Assembly: GCA_017515425.1 (NCBI GenBank)
Contig: JAFWFU010000041.1
Span: forward strand, 58,227-122,226
Reading direction: 5' to 3'
From: Mogibacterium sp.
GTDB lineage: Bacteria > Bacillota > Clostridia > Peptostreptococcales > Anaerovoracaceae
DNA: 64,000 nucleotides
Shown here: in pieces, positions 24,290-32,522 of the stretch
Layout of the letters: each line of letters begins with the position of its first letter
Position numbering within the stretch: the stretch's first letter is position 1
Translations under genes and position numbers: made by a program
Notes under the pieces: model-generated
Databases searched by the model: none
Seen by the model: only the letters and a program-made list of their open reading frames with translations
Told to the model about the DNA's origin: nothing

Positions 24290-25294
24290 ATGAAGAAAAG
24301 CAGAAGAAAAGTCGCGATAATATTGCTGCTGACATTGATATTTACATCTTTAGAACTGATGGGCGTTTCAGCAGAAGATGAGGGTGTCGTAAAGGTAGCT
24401 CCGCCCGAAGTGTCGAAGCTAAAAGCTAATAGCGGGTATCAGTCGATTACCCTTACTTGGAAAGCTTCCCAAGGTGCGGAAGGATATGTTGTATATATGA
24501 AGGGCAGCGAAGGCTTTAGCGAGATTAAAGTGCTCCCCAATATAGAAACCGAGTACAGAGTTCCGGATTTGAAAAAATACAAGACATACACATTCCGTGT
24601 AACAGCCTTTGTAAGTGACGCGACGGCGCCGGGAGGTAGGCTTGAGTCGAAACCTGTTAAAGTGAAAGGACAGGCGGTCAGAGAAATGACCTATAAACTC
24701 CAGCTTAAGGCACCTGCTACATTGTACTCTCATAGTGGAAAGAGAAAAAAACTCAATCTTAAGAGTGGACAGGAAATAGAAGCAACTCATTTCTCTACTG
24801 GGCAGTATGTTTTCTACAAAGATGGTAGAAGGTATCATATAAATAGCATAAGAGTAAGGGTTCTTAAAGGCGTGTATACGCAGGAAAAGAACTATAGTAT
24901 ATTCGAAGCTGAGAACTTTATAAATGAGATGAAAGTCAGCAGTAAAACTAAAGTGCTGATTTGGGTTAATACATACACACAGCATGTCTATTATTTTGAG
25001 GGATCTAAGGGCAAATGGGAATGCACAGATGATTGGGAATGCTGCACGGGAAGACCTCAAACACCGACGCCTACAGGCGCAACGGGATTGAAAAAGATTT
25101 GGACAAAGGTGAGAGTGAGACATAATGTACCTTGGTGGTCTCCTTTCTCGTCATATAATTCAATGCACGGACTTGCCGGAAGCAGAAAGATACTTGGAAA
25201 GCCTGCATCTGGAGGCTGTGTAAGAAATCCTGACGATAAGGCGAAGAAGGTATACGAGAACGCAAAAGTCGGAACGAGAGTCGTTATTCATTAA
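24290..25294 (+). CDS. Secreted L,D-transpeptidase (YkuD) with N-terminal FnIII domain
   Basis: A signal peptide (residues 1-29, ending GVSAEDE) is followed by one FnIII domain (about 35-115: ITLTWKASQGAEGYVVY, YTFRVTAF) and a short linker. The C-terminal YkuD domain starts at VLIWVNTYTQHVYYFEG and contains the catalytic region MHGLAG then SGGCVRNPDDKAKKVYE, with the His, Ser-Gly and Cys of the L,D-transpeptidase active site. Such enzymes make 3-3 peptidoglycan cross-links or attach proteins to the wall. A 17-bp-spaced promoter and an AT-rich leader suggest a single-gene transcript ended by the hairpin at 25382. Confidence 0.9.
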   Translation: MKKSRRKVAIILLLTLIFTSLELMGVSAEDEGVVKVAPPEVSKLKANSGYQSITLTWKASQGAEGYVVYMKGSEGFSEIKVLPNIETEYRVPDLKKYKTYTFRVTAFVSDATAPGGRLESKPVKVKGQAVREMTYKLQLKAPATLYSHSGKRKKLNLKSGQEIEATHFSTGQYVFYKDGRRYHINSIRVRVLKGVYTQEKNYSIFEAENFINEMKVSSKTKVLIWVNTYTQHVYYFEGSKGKWECTDDWECCTGRPQTPTPTGATGLKKIWTKVRVRHNVPWWSPFSSYNSMHGLAGSRKILGKPASGGCVRNPDDKAKKVYENAKVGTRVVIH

Positions 25295-25381
25295 GAATGA
25301 AATCTGCGATGTGGGTGCCGTGGTAAATAATATATGTTACGGCGCATGAAGGGCGACAGAAATAGAGAGTCGGAGCACATA

Positions 25382-25405
25382 AATAGGGGTCTTTCAACCC
25401 CTATT
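25382..25405. terminator. Hairpin terminator between convergent genes
   Basis: AATAGGGGT (25382-25390) pairs perfectly with ACCCCTATT (25397-25405) around CTTTCA. It can serve the L,D-transpeptidase gene and, from the other strand, the lipoprotein gene. The T run is weak. Confidence 0.7.
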
Positions 25406-25471
25406 CTAGTCTCTCGAGAAACTGAGGCAAAACGCCGATTATTTACAGATGCAGCTATACGCAGGCGAGAC

Positions 25472-25960
25472 TTATTTCTTTGTCTGTTTTAATACCAATG
25501 CAGCAGAATCTTCGACATCCAAATCCTTAAACATCAAAGAGCCATCGGAAACAAAGAATAAATTCCAATAAATCAATCCGTCGGCATCCTTAATAATTAT
25601 GCCAGTATCGACTGCAGTCCACTTTCCTTTAAGCTTTTCACCCGTGATGTTGCCACTCCATGTATGGTCGTCGTTTATCTTGAGCTTAACATTGCCATAC
25701 ATGTACTCAGCTTTTTCGGATTTAGTCTCCCATGTGCCATAAAAATCCTCCTCCTTATGAGAAATCGTAATCAGGGTTGCGTCTTCCTCTTCGTTGATAA
25801 AAGAAGGGTCATCATAATCGCTTTCTTCTCTGCTGAGTTGTGGATTGTTATCTGATGATAAACCTTCTTCATCATTGCTCTTGCTGCAGGCAACCATGCT
25901 GAAACTTGCAATAAGTACGAGTATTGCAAGAATGGAAAGTAGCATTCTATTTTTTTTCAT
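25472..25960 (-). CDS. Small lipoprotein of unknown function
   Basis: The 162-residue product has a lipoprotein signal peptide with lipobox SMVAC (Cys25 would carry the lipid) and an acidic linker (NDEEG..., SDYDD...). A compact C-terminal domain of about 95 residues follows, with Trp/Thr/Gly patterns (YGTWETKSEKAEYMYG, GKWTAVDTGIIIKDADG) like small lipocalin-type or DUF beta-barrels that bind small molecules. AGGAGA just before the ATG is a good ribosome site. It is divergent from the membrane protein at 26059. I cannot assign a function. Confidence 0.75.
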   Translation of the reverse strand: MKKNRMLLSILAILVLIASFSMVACSKSNDEEGLSSDNNPQLSREESDYDDPSFINEEEDATLITISHKEEDFYGTWETKSEKAEYMYGNVKLKINDDHTWSGNITGEKLKGKWTAVDTGIIIKDADGLIYWNLFFVSDGSLMFKDLDVEDSAALVLKQTKK

Positions 25961-25994
25961 AATCGTTCTCCTAAATCTATATTGTTGTTACATA

Positions 25995-26025
25995 TTGCTA
26001 TTCATTGTATCATATATTGTATAAT
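25995..26025 (+). promoter_or_regulatory. Candidate promoter of the membrane protein at 26059
   Basis: TTGCTA (25995-26000) and TATAAT (26020-26025) are 19 bases apart, slightly long. It places transcription start near 26032, so the upstream in-frame ATG at 26005 cannot be the start. Confidence 0.5.
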
Positions 26026-26058
26026 AATCATATTCTGCCTAATCAATTAAATATCGAC

Positions 26059-27321
26059 ATGAAGGATAGAATCAATAACAAAAACAGCAATAAGAATAAA
26101 GAAGTTTTTAATCTGAAAATTTACAGGACAGACATAGCCTATGCAGGTGTGGTATCTTTCATCTTTATTACCTGCATTGAGCTGTTCTACAGAATGATAG
26201 TGAAATACAATAGGGGCTATCCGTCTGATATGCGCTATTATGCTGGAGAGGCTGCGACAAAGACGGAGATGGATCCACGGCTTTTAGATATGATTTCCAG
26301 AGCTCTGCATAGCATAAATGGCAGTACGCTGGAATTCAATCTCTTCCTCGCGGCGCTTATCCCTGCGATTATCATCATGAATTATTTTGTGATTAGATTT
26401 CTCACCGCAAACAATGCGATAAAAGAGCAGCCCCCAAGATACGCCTTGCAGGCGGCTTCAATATTGGCGCTGTTTACAGGCCCTGTATTTATACCGGTTC
26501 TTCACGAATATTATTATATCCATTCCGTTGCGGCATTTGCGTGGCATAATCCGACGCAGCATGCGATGACACTGTTTTCGCTGGCGGGAACCCTCGCTTT
26601 TCTAAAGATGATTGATATCTACCGAAAAGAGCAGACTGTCTCTGTCAGATATTGGATAGCCACCATGATACTAATGCTCTTGTCCGCGGCGTCGAAACCG
26701 TCGTTTGTGATTGAGCTAGTTCCCAGCGTGATGATTCTATTCGGCATATTCCTGTTCGATACAGGCAAGGGGAACGTCGGGCAGAGGTTTATACAGCTTT
26801 TTAAAATGGGCGCTTCAATCATTCCGGCAGGGCTGTATATAATATGGCTCAGCACTGTAGACTTTGGAAATACCAACGGTATGGAAGGTTCGATAGATGT
26901 CGTCTTTGGTCTGTCCAAATCGTTTACTCAAGAGAATTTGTTTAATATCTTCATATTTGGCATGCCGTTTTCTATCTTGGTGCTTGCCGCTAATTACAAG
27001 AGGCTGAAAGAAAGCAAGTATTTTCTGTCGATTATGGTATTTGTAATGGGCGTTGCTCAGTGGGTATTCCTTGAGGAGTCCGGTTATAGAGCCAGACATG
27101 GCAATTTCGACTGGGGGCGGATGTACGGGACTTACTTCCTTGCGCTGGTATCCCTAAGCCTGCTGATAGAAAATATATATCGCCCGGATAGCATATTCCC
27201 GAACAACAAACGGGCGCGGAGGATATATCTGATAATCGCGATTGTGATTTTGGCATTGTCGGTATTATCTCAGCTTAATTATTTCGGATATGTGCTGAGC
27301 GGCCGCAAGTATATGAGATAA
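26059..27321 (+). CDS. Polytopic membrane protein, function unknown (possible GT-C type)
   Basis: A 420-residue protein with about 9-10 hydrophobic spans. The start is ATG 26059, because an in-frame ATG at 26005 lies upstream of the likely promoter. The N-terminus is cytoplasmic, Asn- and Lys-rich (NNKNSNKNKEV). The first external loop has RGYPSDMRYYAGEA, with an Asp before the aromatic cluster, and a later loop has HEYYYIHSVAAFAWHNPTQH, rich in His and aromatic residues. This layout is common in enzymes that use polyprenyl-phosphate sugars, but no family can be named by eye. It sits between secreted-protein genes and upstream of a second GT2. Confidence 0.65.
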   Translation: MKDRINNKNSNKNKEVFNLKIYRTDIAYAGVVSFIFITCIELFYRMIVKYNRGYPSDMRYYAGEAATKTEMDPRLLDMISRALHSINGSTLEFNLFLAALIPAIIIMNYFVIRFLTANNAIKEQPPRYALQAASILALFTGPVFIPVLHEYYYIHSVAAFAWHNPTQHAMTLFSLAGTLAFLKMIDIYRKEQTVSVRYWIATMILMLLSAASKPSFVIELVPSVMILFGIFLFDTGKGNVGQRFIQLFKMGASIIPAGLYIIWLSTVDFGNTNGMEGSIDVVFGLSKSFTQENLFNIFIFGMPFSILVLAANYKRLKESKYFLSIMVFVMGVAQWVFLEESGYRARHGNFDWGRMYGTYFLALVSLSLLIENIYRPDSIFPNNKRARRIYLIIAIVILALSVLSQLNYFGYVLSGRKYMR

Positions 27322-27351
27322 TATTTTATGGCATTTTCATGCACCAAATAG

Positions 27352-27357
27352 TATAAT
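27352..27357 (+). promoter_or_regulatory. Candidate -10 box for 27390
   Basis: A perfect TATAAT ends 32 bases before the ATG; the -35 position (TGGCAT at 27329-27334) is weak. Confidence 0.4.
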
Positions 27358-27389
27358 CACAGGCAGACAAAATACTGAATAGAATAAGA

Positions 27390-28847
27390 ATGCTGAAAAG
27401 ATTTGTTTCAAAATTTAATCTTAGATATTTTTTAATTTGCGATGCTTTATTAGTTCTTCTAACATTCGGGCTAATTATTGCGTCTGCAAAGCCAGCACCG
27501 ATACGTTTCCTTGCTGTCACGGGCAGCAGCTACAACTCGGTTAGTTTGTCGTGGGAAGCTTCGGACGACGCTGGGGCATATAAGGTATATAGATCGACGG
27601 ACGGCGAGTCTTTTAAATATGTCGGTACTGCCACGGGAAACGAGTACGAGGACAGCAAACTCAGGACGGGAACGACTTATTATTATCTTGTCTCTGCGCG
27701 CAAGGGTCTGCGTCAGAGCGATATAGAGAAGAAGAAGGCGGTCAAAATCACACCAGAGTTGGAAATGCCGGAGCTTAAGGCGGATATATCCAAGGGTGTG
27801 GTGGAGCTTGAGTACACGAAGGTGGACGGAGCGATAGCGTACGAGATAATAAGGGACGGGGAGAATATCGGACAGGTAGAGACCACGACTTTCACAGATG
27901 ACAAGGCGGAGCCGAACACGCCTCACAATTACGAAGTAAAGGCGATAAGATATGCAAAGCAACCGGTCTACAGCAAGAGCAGCGAAAAAGTAAAGGTGAA
28001 GCTGCGCTCTGCGCCGGCTCTCGAGATAAAGATACGTGATGACGATCTGCGCTTCGATTGGGACGAATCTAAACACTATGATAATTTCAAATTCTTCAAT
28101 GGATCAGAGCTGCTAATGGAGTCTGATGATACCGAATACACCCTAGATGAGTTCGAGCTGGACAAGGTCTACGATATCCGTTTGGTGGCATATTCGTCTG
28201 AGAACGATTATCAAAGCCCGCCGATGACGAAAAGATTCAAGGTGATAGAGGAGGATATGACCACTGAGGCGGCGATAGAGGCTGCTTGCGAATGGGGCGT
28301 TGATATCGCAAATGATGATTCCTTCTCTTACGGGACGGGTTCTACCGCGCATAGATGCGGCTGCTATTTCTGCGGCACTAATATAAAGAGAAAAGGAAAG
28401 AGATACGAGAAGACTTATTGCTGCAATCCTTTCGTACATGCCTGCTATGCACATGGGGCTGGAGATCCGCAAATGCTCAAAACCTGCCAGAGAGGCGGAG
28501 CTGCGGGAATGAATTCGAGCGACTATACGCGCTATGGCACATGGAAGAATGTTGGGAAGCCGTCAATTAGCAATTTGCAAAGAGGTGACGTATTAGTCAG
28601 ACCGGATCATGTAATGCTGTATCTCGGAGACGGAGATATTGTTCATGCCGCAGCCGAGACTTGGGGTCCCGATGGGATTAAGGTAGGAAGGGCGCAGCCT
28701 TTCTATGGTAAGGTTCAATTTGTCGTAAGATATACCGGTACGGGACGCGGCACGATGTATAGCATCAAAGACGTCGACGAGAATGGAAATATTATAGAAG
28801 ACGAAGCGGCAGAGAGTGACGATACAGACAAAGAGGAGTCTGAATAG
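27390..28847 (+). CDS. FnIII-containing NlpC/P60-like cell-wall hydrolase with Cys cluster
   Basis: An N-terminal membrane segment (about residues 12-32, possibly an uncleaved anchor) precedes two or three FnIII-like domains (SVSLSWEASDDAGAYKVYRS; VELEYTKVDGAIAYEIIRD). The C-terminal domain starts near residue 290 and has CGCYFCG, then YCCNPFVHACYAHGAGD, DHVMLYLGDGD and IVHAA. This is the Cys (C345), His and polar-residue layout of NlpC/P60 peptidases, with an extra CxxxFC...CC set that could bind a metal or form disulphides. Such enzymes cut peptide bonds in peptidoglycan. The same domain occurs at 39075-40196 with SH3 domains in front. The last 30 residues are acidic. Confidence 0.78.
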   Translation: MLKRFVSKFNLRYFLICDALLVLLTFGLIIASAKPAPIRFLAVTGSSYNSVSLSWEASDDAGAYKVYRSTDGESFKYVGTATGNEYEDSKLRTGTTYYYLVSARKGLRQSDIEKKKAVKITPELEMPELKADISKGVVELEYTKVDGAIAYEIIRDGENIGQVETTTFTDDKAEPNTPHNYEVKAIRYAKQPVYSKSSEKVKVKLRSAPALEIKIRDDDLRFDWDESKHYDNFKFFNGSELLMESDDTEYTLDEFELDKVYDIRLVAYSSENDYQSPPMTKRFKVIEEDMTTEAAIEAACEWGVDIANDDSFSYGTGSTAHRCGCYFCGTNIKRKGKRYEKTYCCNPFVHACYAHGAGDPQMLKTCQRGGAAGMNSSDYTRYGTWKNVGKPSISNLQRGDVLVRPDHVMLYLGDGDIVHAAAETWGPDGIKVGRAQPFYGKVQFVVRYTGTGRGTMYSIKDVDENGNIIEDEAAESDDTDKEESE

Positions 28848-28940
28848 GGATAGATTGGGAATGAACGCCTGCGATTTAGCGATAAATCTACATAGTGTAG
28901 GACGAGAGACAAGAAACAGTTTAAGCTAGGAGTTGGATAA

Positions 28941-29873
28941 ATGCTTATATCATTCGTAATACCATGTTATTACTCGAAAAATGTAATCCGAAGAGAAGTT
29001 GAAGACGTGATGAAAGAGTTCGACCTGCGTGAGGGCTATGAATGCGAGTTCATACTTGTCAACGACGGCTCGACGGATGGCACCTATGACGTTATCCGTG
29101 CCATGAGCGAGGAATATCCGAACGTCAAGGGAATAAATTTTATTAGAGGCTTCGGTCAGCATAATGCACAGATATGCGGAATGCGATATGCCAAAGGTGA
29201 CTATGTAATGGGCATTGATGATGATATGCAAAATCATCCATCACAGGTATTTAAATTGATAGAAAAAATTCAAGAAGGCTATGATATAACCTACGGCATT
29301 TACAACAACAAATACAAAAACGGTTATATCAAACAACTGACCAGTAGATTTAACAATTATACGTCGGGGAAACTAATCGGAATGCCGAAAGAGATAACGG
29401 CATCAAGCTTTTGGATAATAACGCAGCAGGTCAACCAAGAAGCCATAAAATACACCAGCTATAATATTATATTGGATGGGCTGTTTTATCAAATATCGCA
29501 TAACATCGGACAGGTTGAGGTAGAGCATTTTGCTAGGGCTGAGGGCAAATCGGGATATACATTCAGCAAATTGGTAAAGATGTGGCTACGCTATTGGAAC
29601 TATTCCGTCATTCCACTCAGGACGGCATTCCTAATAGGGATGTTTTCTTCTGTATTTGGACTAGCCTTCACCATATGGGCGGTCATAAAGAAGATGGTCG
29701 ATCCGATGCTTCCAATGGGGTGGGCATCCACCATATGCTTGATGACTTTGCTCTTCGGAGCGGTGCTTATGGTACTCGGCATAGTCGGAGAATATCTGGG
29801 CAAGGCAATCCTGATATTAAACGACACACCACAGTTTATTATCAGGGAAAAGACCTTTGAGGAGGAAGACTAG
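28941..29873 (+). CDS. GT2 polyprenyl-phosphate sugar transferase (CsbB/GtrB/ArnC-like), copy 2
   Basis: The 310-residue product has the GT-A opening ISFVIPCYYSKNVI, donor and metal motif GIDDDMQNHPSQVFK, and two C-terminal membrane spans before IIREKTFEEED. Enzymes of this type charge undecaprenyl phosphate with a single sugar. AGGAG stands 9 bases before the ATG. The next two genes encode small four-span proteins of ArnE/ArnF type, and an ArnC-like transferase next to such a pair is the classic arrangement for making and flipping a lipid-linked sugar. A separate GT-C enzyme, such as the YfhO protein at 33844, would use it outside. Confidence 0.92.
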   Translation: MLISFVIPCYYSKNVIRREVEDVMKEFDLREGYECEFILVNDGSTDGTYDVIRAMSEEYPNVKGINFIRGFGQHNAQICGMRYAKGDYVMGIDDDMQNHPSQVFKLIEKIQEGYDITYGIYNNKYKNGYIKQLTSRFNNYTSGKLIGMPKEITASSFWIITQQVNQEAIKYTSYNIILDGLFYQISHNIGQVEVEHFARAEGKSGYTFSKLVKMWLRYWNYSVIPLRTAFLIGMFSSVFGLAFTIWAVIKKMVDPMLPMGWASTICLMTLLFGAVLMVLGIVGEYLGKAILILNDTPQFIIREKTFEEED

Positions 29874-29880
29874 GCATATT

Positions 29881-30279
29881 ATGCCAAACGCTACGGAACG
29901 AAAAACACGCATTAAGCATCTCATCTATCTGCACCTTTGTATATTGCTTTTTTCCATGACCGAGGTGGTGGGGAAATTTGCCGCTTTGGAGTATAAGAGC
30001 CTTGGACTGAGCAGTATAAAGGTGTATTTTCTCATTTTTTTGATGCTCTGCGTCTGCCTGCTATACGCTTTCTTTTGGCAGCGGATAATAAAGCATTTCG
30101 ACCTTCATATCGCGTATGCGAATAGGGCGATGTATTTGGTGTGGAGTCAGATATGGGCGACCGCTGTCTTTTCGGAGAATATAACGCCTAAGAATATATT
30201 GGGAATGCTCGTCGTCATGCTCGGGGTAGTCCTCGTTTCGTTTGGTGAGCATGAGAACGGCGAAGGAGGTACGGACTGA
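29881..30279 (+). CDS. Small SMR/EamA-type membrane protein (ArnE/ArnF-like flippase subunit 1)
   Basis: The product has about 132 residues with four membrane spans, starting at ATG 29881 after the GAGGAGGAA site at 29861-29869. The frame extends upstream to a TTG inside the GT2 gene, but that start is unlikely. LIYLHLCILLFSMTEVVGKFAA and the closing NILGMLVVMLGVVLVSFG are the usual end spans of EmrE/EamA half-size transporters. The stop overlaps the start of the next, similar gene (TGATG), so the pair is probably translated in a coupled way and forms a heterodimer. By analogy with ArnE/ArnF it would flip a sugar-phosphate-undecaprenol; the sugar is unknown. Confidence 0.78.
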   Translation: MPNATERKTRIKHLIYLHLCILLFSMTEVVGKFAALEYKSLGLSSIKVYFLIFLMLCVCLLYAFFWQRIIKHFDLHIAYANRAMYLVWSQIWATAVFSENITPKNILGMLVVMLGVVLVSFGEHENGEGGTD

Positions 30280-30614
30280 TGCATCCATATATGCTGATTT
30301 TGTTTGCGACGACATTCTTCACCGCCTTTTCGCAGGTGCTGATGAAACAGAGCGCGCAGCAGGAACATAAGAATATCATAAGCGAGTATATGAATTGGAG
30401 AGTCATTCTGGCGTATGGAATCGCCTTTTCCGTGCTGCTGGTTAACACCTATGCGTATACCGAAGTCGAGATTAAATACGCTTCGATAATCGATTCGTTC
30501 AGCTATGTAAACGTCATGCTCTTCTCATATCTTTTGCTGAAAGAAAAGTTTACAGGAAAACAGCTGCTCGGCAATCTGATTATCATAGCGGGGATATTGA
30601 TTTACACCCTGTAG
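30279..30614 (+). CDS. Small SMR/EamA-type membrane protein (ArnE/ArnF-like flippase subunit 2)
   Basis: A 111-residue protein with four hydrophobic spans, beginning MHPYMLILFATTFFTAFSQV and ending LIIIAGILIYTL, with the FSYVNVMLFSYLLLKEKFTG segment typical of EamA/SMR family halves. The start codon shares a base with the stop of the previous gene, and GAAGGAGGT lies just before it. It most likely pairs with the preceding subunit. A drug-efflux role is possible for the family but less likely next to an ArnC/CsbB-type transferase. Confidence 0.78.
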   Translation: MHPYMLILFATTFFTAFSQVLMKQSAQQEHKNIISEYMNWRVILAYGIAFSVLLVNTYAYTEVEIKYASIIDSFSYVNVMLFSYLLLKEKFTGKQLLGNLIIIAGILIYTL

Positions 30615-30711
30615 GAAGAGCGCGAACGGCATCAAAAGATGCTGTGCGCGTGAGTGGCAACACGACTGAGAACAGGACGAAGAGTTCTATCAACACGAGG
30701 GACATAAGAGA

Positions 30712-31689
30712 ATGGAGAACCTAAAGGGCGTGAAAAAGGAATACGGAGGATATCTCGAATTCGGAGATATGCGCGGCAGCGAGTATTACACAGGAATGTA
30801 TAAGCTCAACCTCGCAAGGACGTCTTTGATTTGGCTGCTAAGCCATATTCCGCATAATAGAGTCTTTCTTCCTTTATTCATATGCGACACCGTCAACGAG
30901 ACAGCTGAGGCGGCAGGGTATAGGTTGGTATCATACAGAATGGATGAAAACCTCCGTCCGGTGTGGGGCGAAAAGGGTGCGCCCGAAGAGGATGATATTT
31001 TTTACCTCGTGAACTACAACGGACTTCTCACAGAGGCTGATATTGTCAGATACCGAGAGACGTTTAATACCGTAATCGTTGATAATGCTCAAGCATTTTT
31101 TAGCGAACCAATTGCGGGGGTTCATACAATTTATTCTCTAAGAAAATTCATAGGTGTTACTGATGGTGCATATGTTGCCAGCGATATTGAAGGGACGACA
31201 GACAGTCTCCCCATGGATAAGTCGACAGAAAGGGCTAAATACCTTGTGGGAAGACTTGAAGGCTTTGCGAATGATTATTATGCCGAGTCTAAATCTGCGG
31301 AGGTAGGATATAGCGGCGAGACACCCAAACAAATGTCACGCTTTACCCAAATGATACTGAAAGGCACGGACTACGAGTATATTAAGAATAAGAGGAGAGA
31401 GAATTACGCAGCTTTGAATGCGCTTTTAAAAAGCGATAATCCATTCACCAAGGCGACGCCTGAGTGCCCATATCTATACCCCTACTATCACGAAGATGGC
31501 ATGAGCCTCAGAAAATACTTGGTTGAAAATAAGATATATGTGCCGACTTTGTGGGACTTCCTCCTTGATGAAAAGTACGAGGGGACGCTCGAATATGAAT
31601 GGGCATCAAATATTACATGGCTGCCCATAGATCAAAGATATGATGAAAGCGATATGCAAAGCATCGCGGATGTAGTTAGAAACTACTAA
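30712..31689 (+). CDS. DegT/DnrJ/EryC1-type PLP aminotransferase-like protein
   Basis: This 325-residue protein is shorter and more diverged than normal sugar aminotransferases (about 370-390). It keeps the key PLP-binding points in the right order: LARTSL near 35-39 (phosphate binding), VDNAQAFF with Asp124 and Gln127 (ring contact), and YSLRKFIGVTDGAYV with Lys145 (Schiff base). It could transfer an amino group to a keto sugar or be an adapted relative. The two genes after it (WbqC and CapK-like) have their own promoter in between. Together they look like a small modification module for a surface sugar. Confidence 0.72.
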   Translation: MENLKGVKKEYGGYLEFGDMRGSEYYTGMYKLNLARTSLIWLLSHIPHNRVFLPLFICDTVNETAEAAGYRLVSYRMDENLRPVWGEKGAPEEDDIFYLVNYNGLLTEADIVRYRETFNTVIVDNAQAFFSEPIAGVHTIYSLRKFIGVTDGAYVASDIEGTTDSLPMDKSTERAKYLVGRLEGFANDYYAESKSAEVGYSGETPKQMSRFTQMILKGTDYEYIKNKRRENYAALNALLKSDNPFTKATPECPYLYPYYHEDGMSLRKYLVENKIYVPTLWDFLLDEKYEGTLEYEWASNITWLPIDQRYDESDMQSIADVVRNY

Positions 31690-31690
31690 C

Positions 31691-31720
31691 TTGCCCCTTC
31701 CCGCTATATTGTTATATACT
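31691..31720 (+). promoter_or_regulatory. Promoter of the wbqC-capK-yfhO unit
   Basis: TTGCCC (31691-31696) and TATACT (31715-31720) are 18 bases apart, starting right after the upstream stop codon and about 40 bases before the GTG start, which has AAAGGAGA before it. Confidence 0.6.
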
Positions 31721-31760
31721 TGTTCGGGTATGATAGGAGAAGTCGAAAGGAGATAACTAA

Positions 31761-32489
31761 GTGAAAAAAGTTGCTATGCTTCAATCCAACTACATCCCTT
31801 GGAAAGGCGTCTTTGACCTGATAAACCGAGTGGATGTTTTTGTTTTTTATGATGATGTGCAATATACTAAGAAAGATTGGAGAAGCCGAAATAAAATCCC
31901 GACCAAGAACGGAGAACTATGGCTCACTGTTCCGGTAAAAACAAAGGGGAAGTTCAATCAGCTTATCTGCGAGGCGGAAATCGACGCCGCATCTGATTGG
32001 CAGGCAAAGCATAAGAGAACGCTGACACTCAATTACTCTAAAGCACCTTTCTTTTCAGACTATAGTGGCTTGCTGGACGACTTCTACACTGAGCATCAAT
32101 GGACAAATCTCTCAGAAATGAATCGCTATATGACGGAAAAACTCGCCCGAAGGCTCGGCATTGCGACTGAATTCATAAACGGCGCAGAGTTAAACTGTCC
32201 CGGCGGAAAGGACGGAGAGAAGGTTATAAATATCTGCGAGAAGCTCGGCTGTGATTGGTTTATAAACGGTCCTTCCTCCAAGGACTTCATGGATCAGTCA
32301 AAATTCGATGCGGCAGGCATTGAGCTACATTATATGGACTATGCCTACCCAAAATACAATCAGCATATCTACCCTTTCGACCATTATGTGAGCATATTTG
32401 ACCTTCTTTTCAACGAGGGTCCGAATGCGCCGCATTATATATGGGGATGGAAAGAGGTTCCGAATACGGAAGTGGATGTTTTATTATGA
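31761..32489 (+). CDS. WbqC family protein
   Basis: The 242-residue product opens with VAMLQSNYIPWKGVFDLINR and continues with VFYDDVQYTKKDWRSRNKIP and LTVPVKTKG, the fixed signature blocks of the WbqC family. WbqC proteins occur in O-antigen and other surface-glycan clusters; their chemistry is not settled. The start is GTG with a strong AAAGGAGA site. It is followed by a CapK/PaaK-like adenylating enzyme, which suggests the pair activates and attaches a small acid to an amino sugar. That pairing is inference from position. Confidence 0.88.
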   Translation: MKKVAMLQSNYIPWKGVFDLINRVDVFVFYDDVQYTKKDWRSRNKIPTKNGELWLTVPVKTKGKFNQLICEAEIDAASDWQAKHKRTLTLNYSKAPFFSDYSGLLDDFYTEHQWTNLSEMNRYMTEKLARRLGIATEFINGAELNCPGGKDGEKVINICEKLGCDWFINGPSSKDFMDQSKFDAAGIELHYMDYAYPKYNQHIYPFDHYVSIFDLLFNEGPNAPHYIWGWKEVPNTEVDVLL

Positions 32490-32522
32490 AGATATACTGC
32501 ACTTGGCATTTGAGGATTGAAA

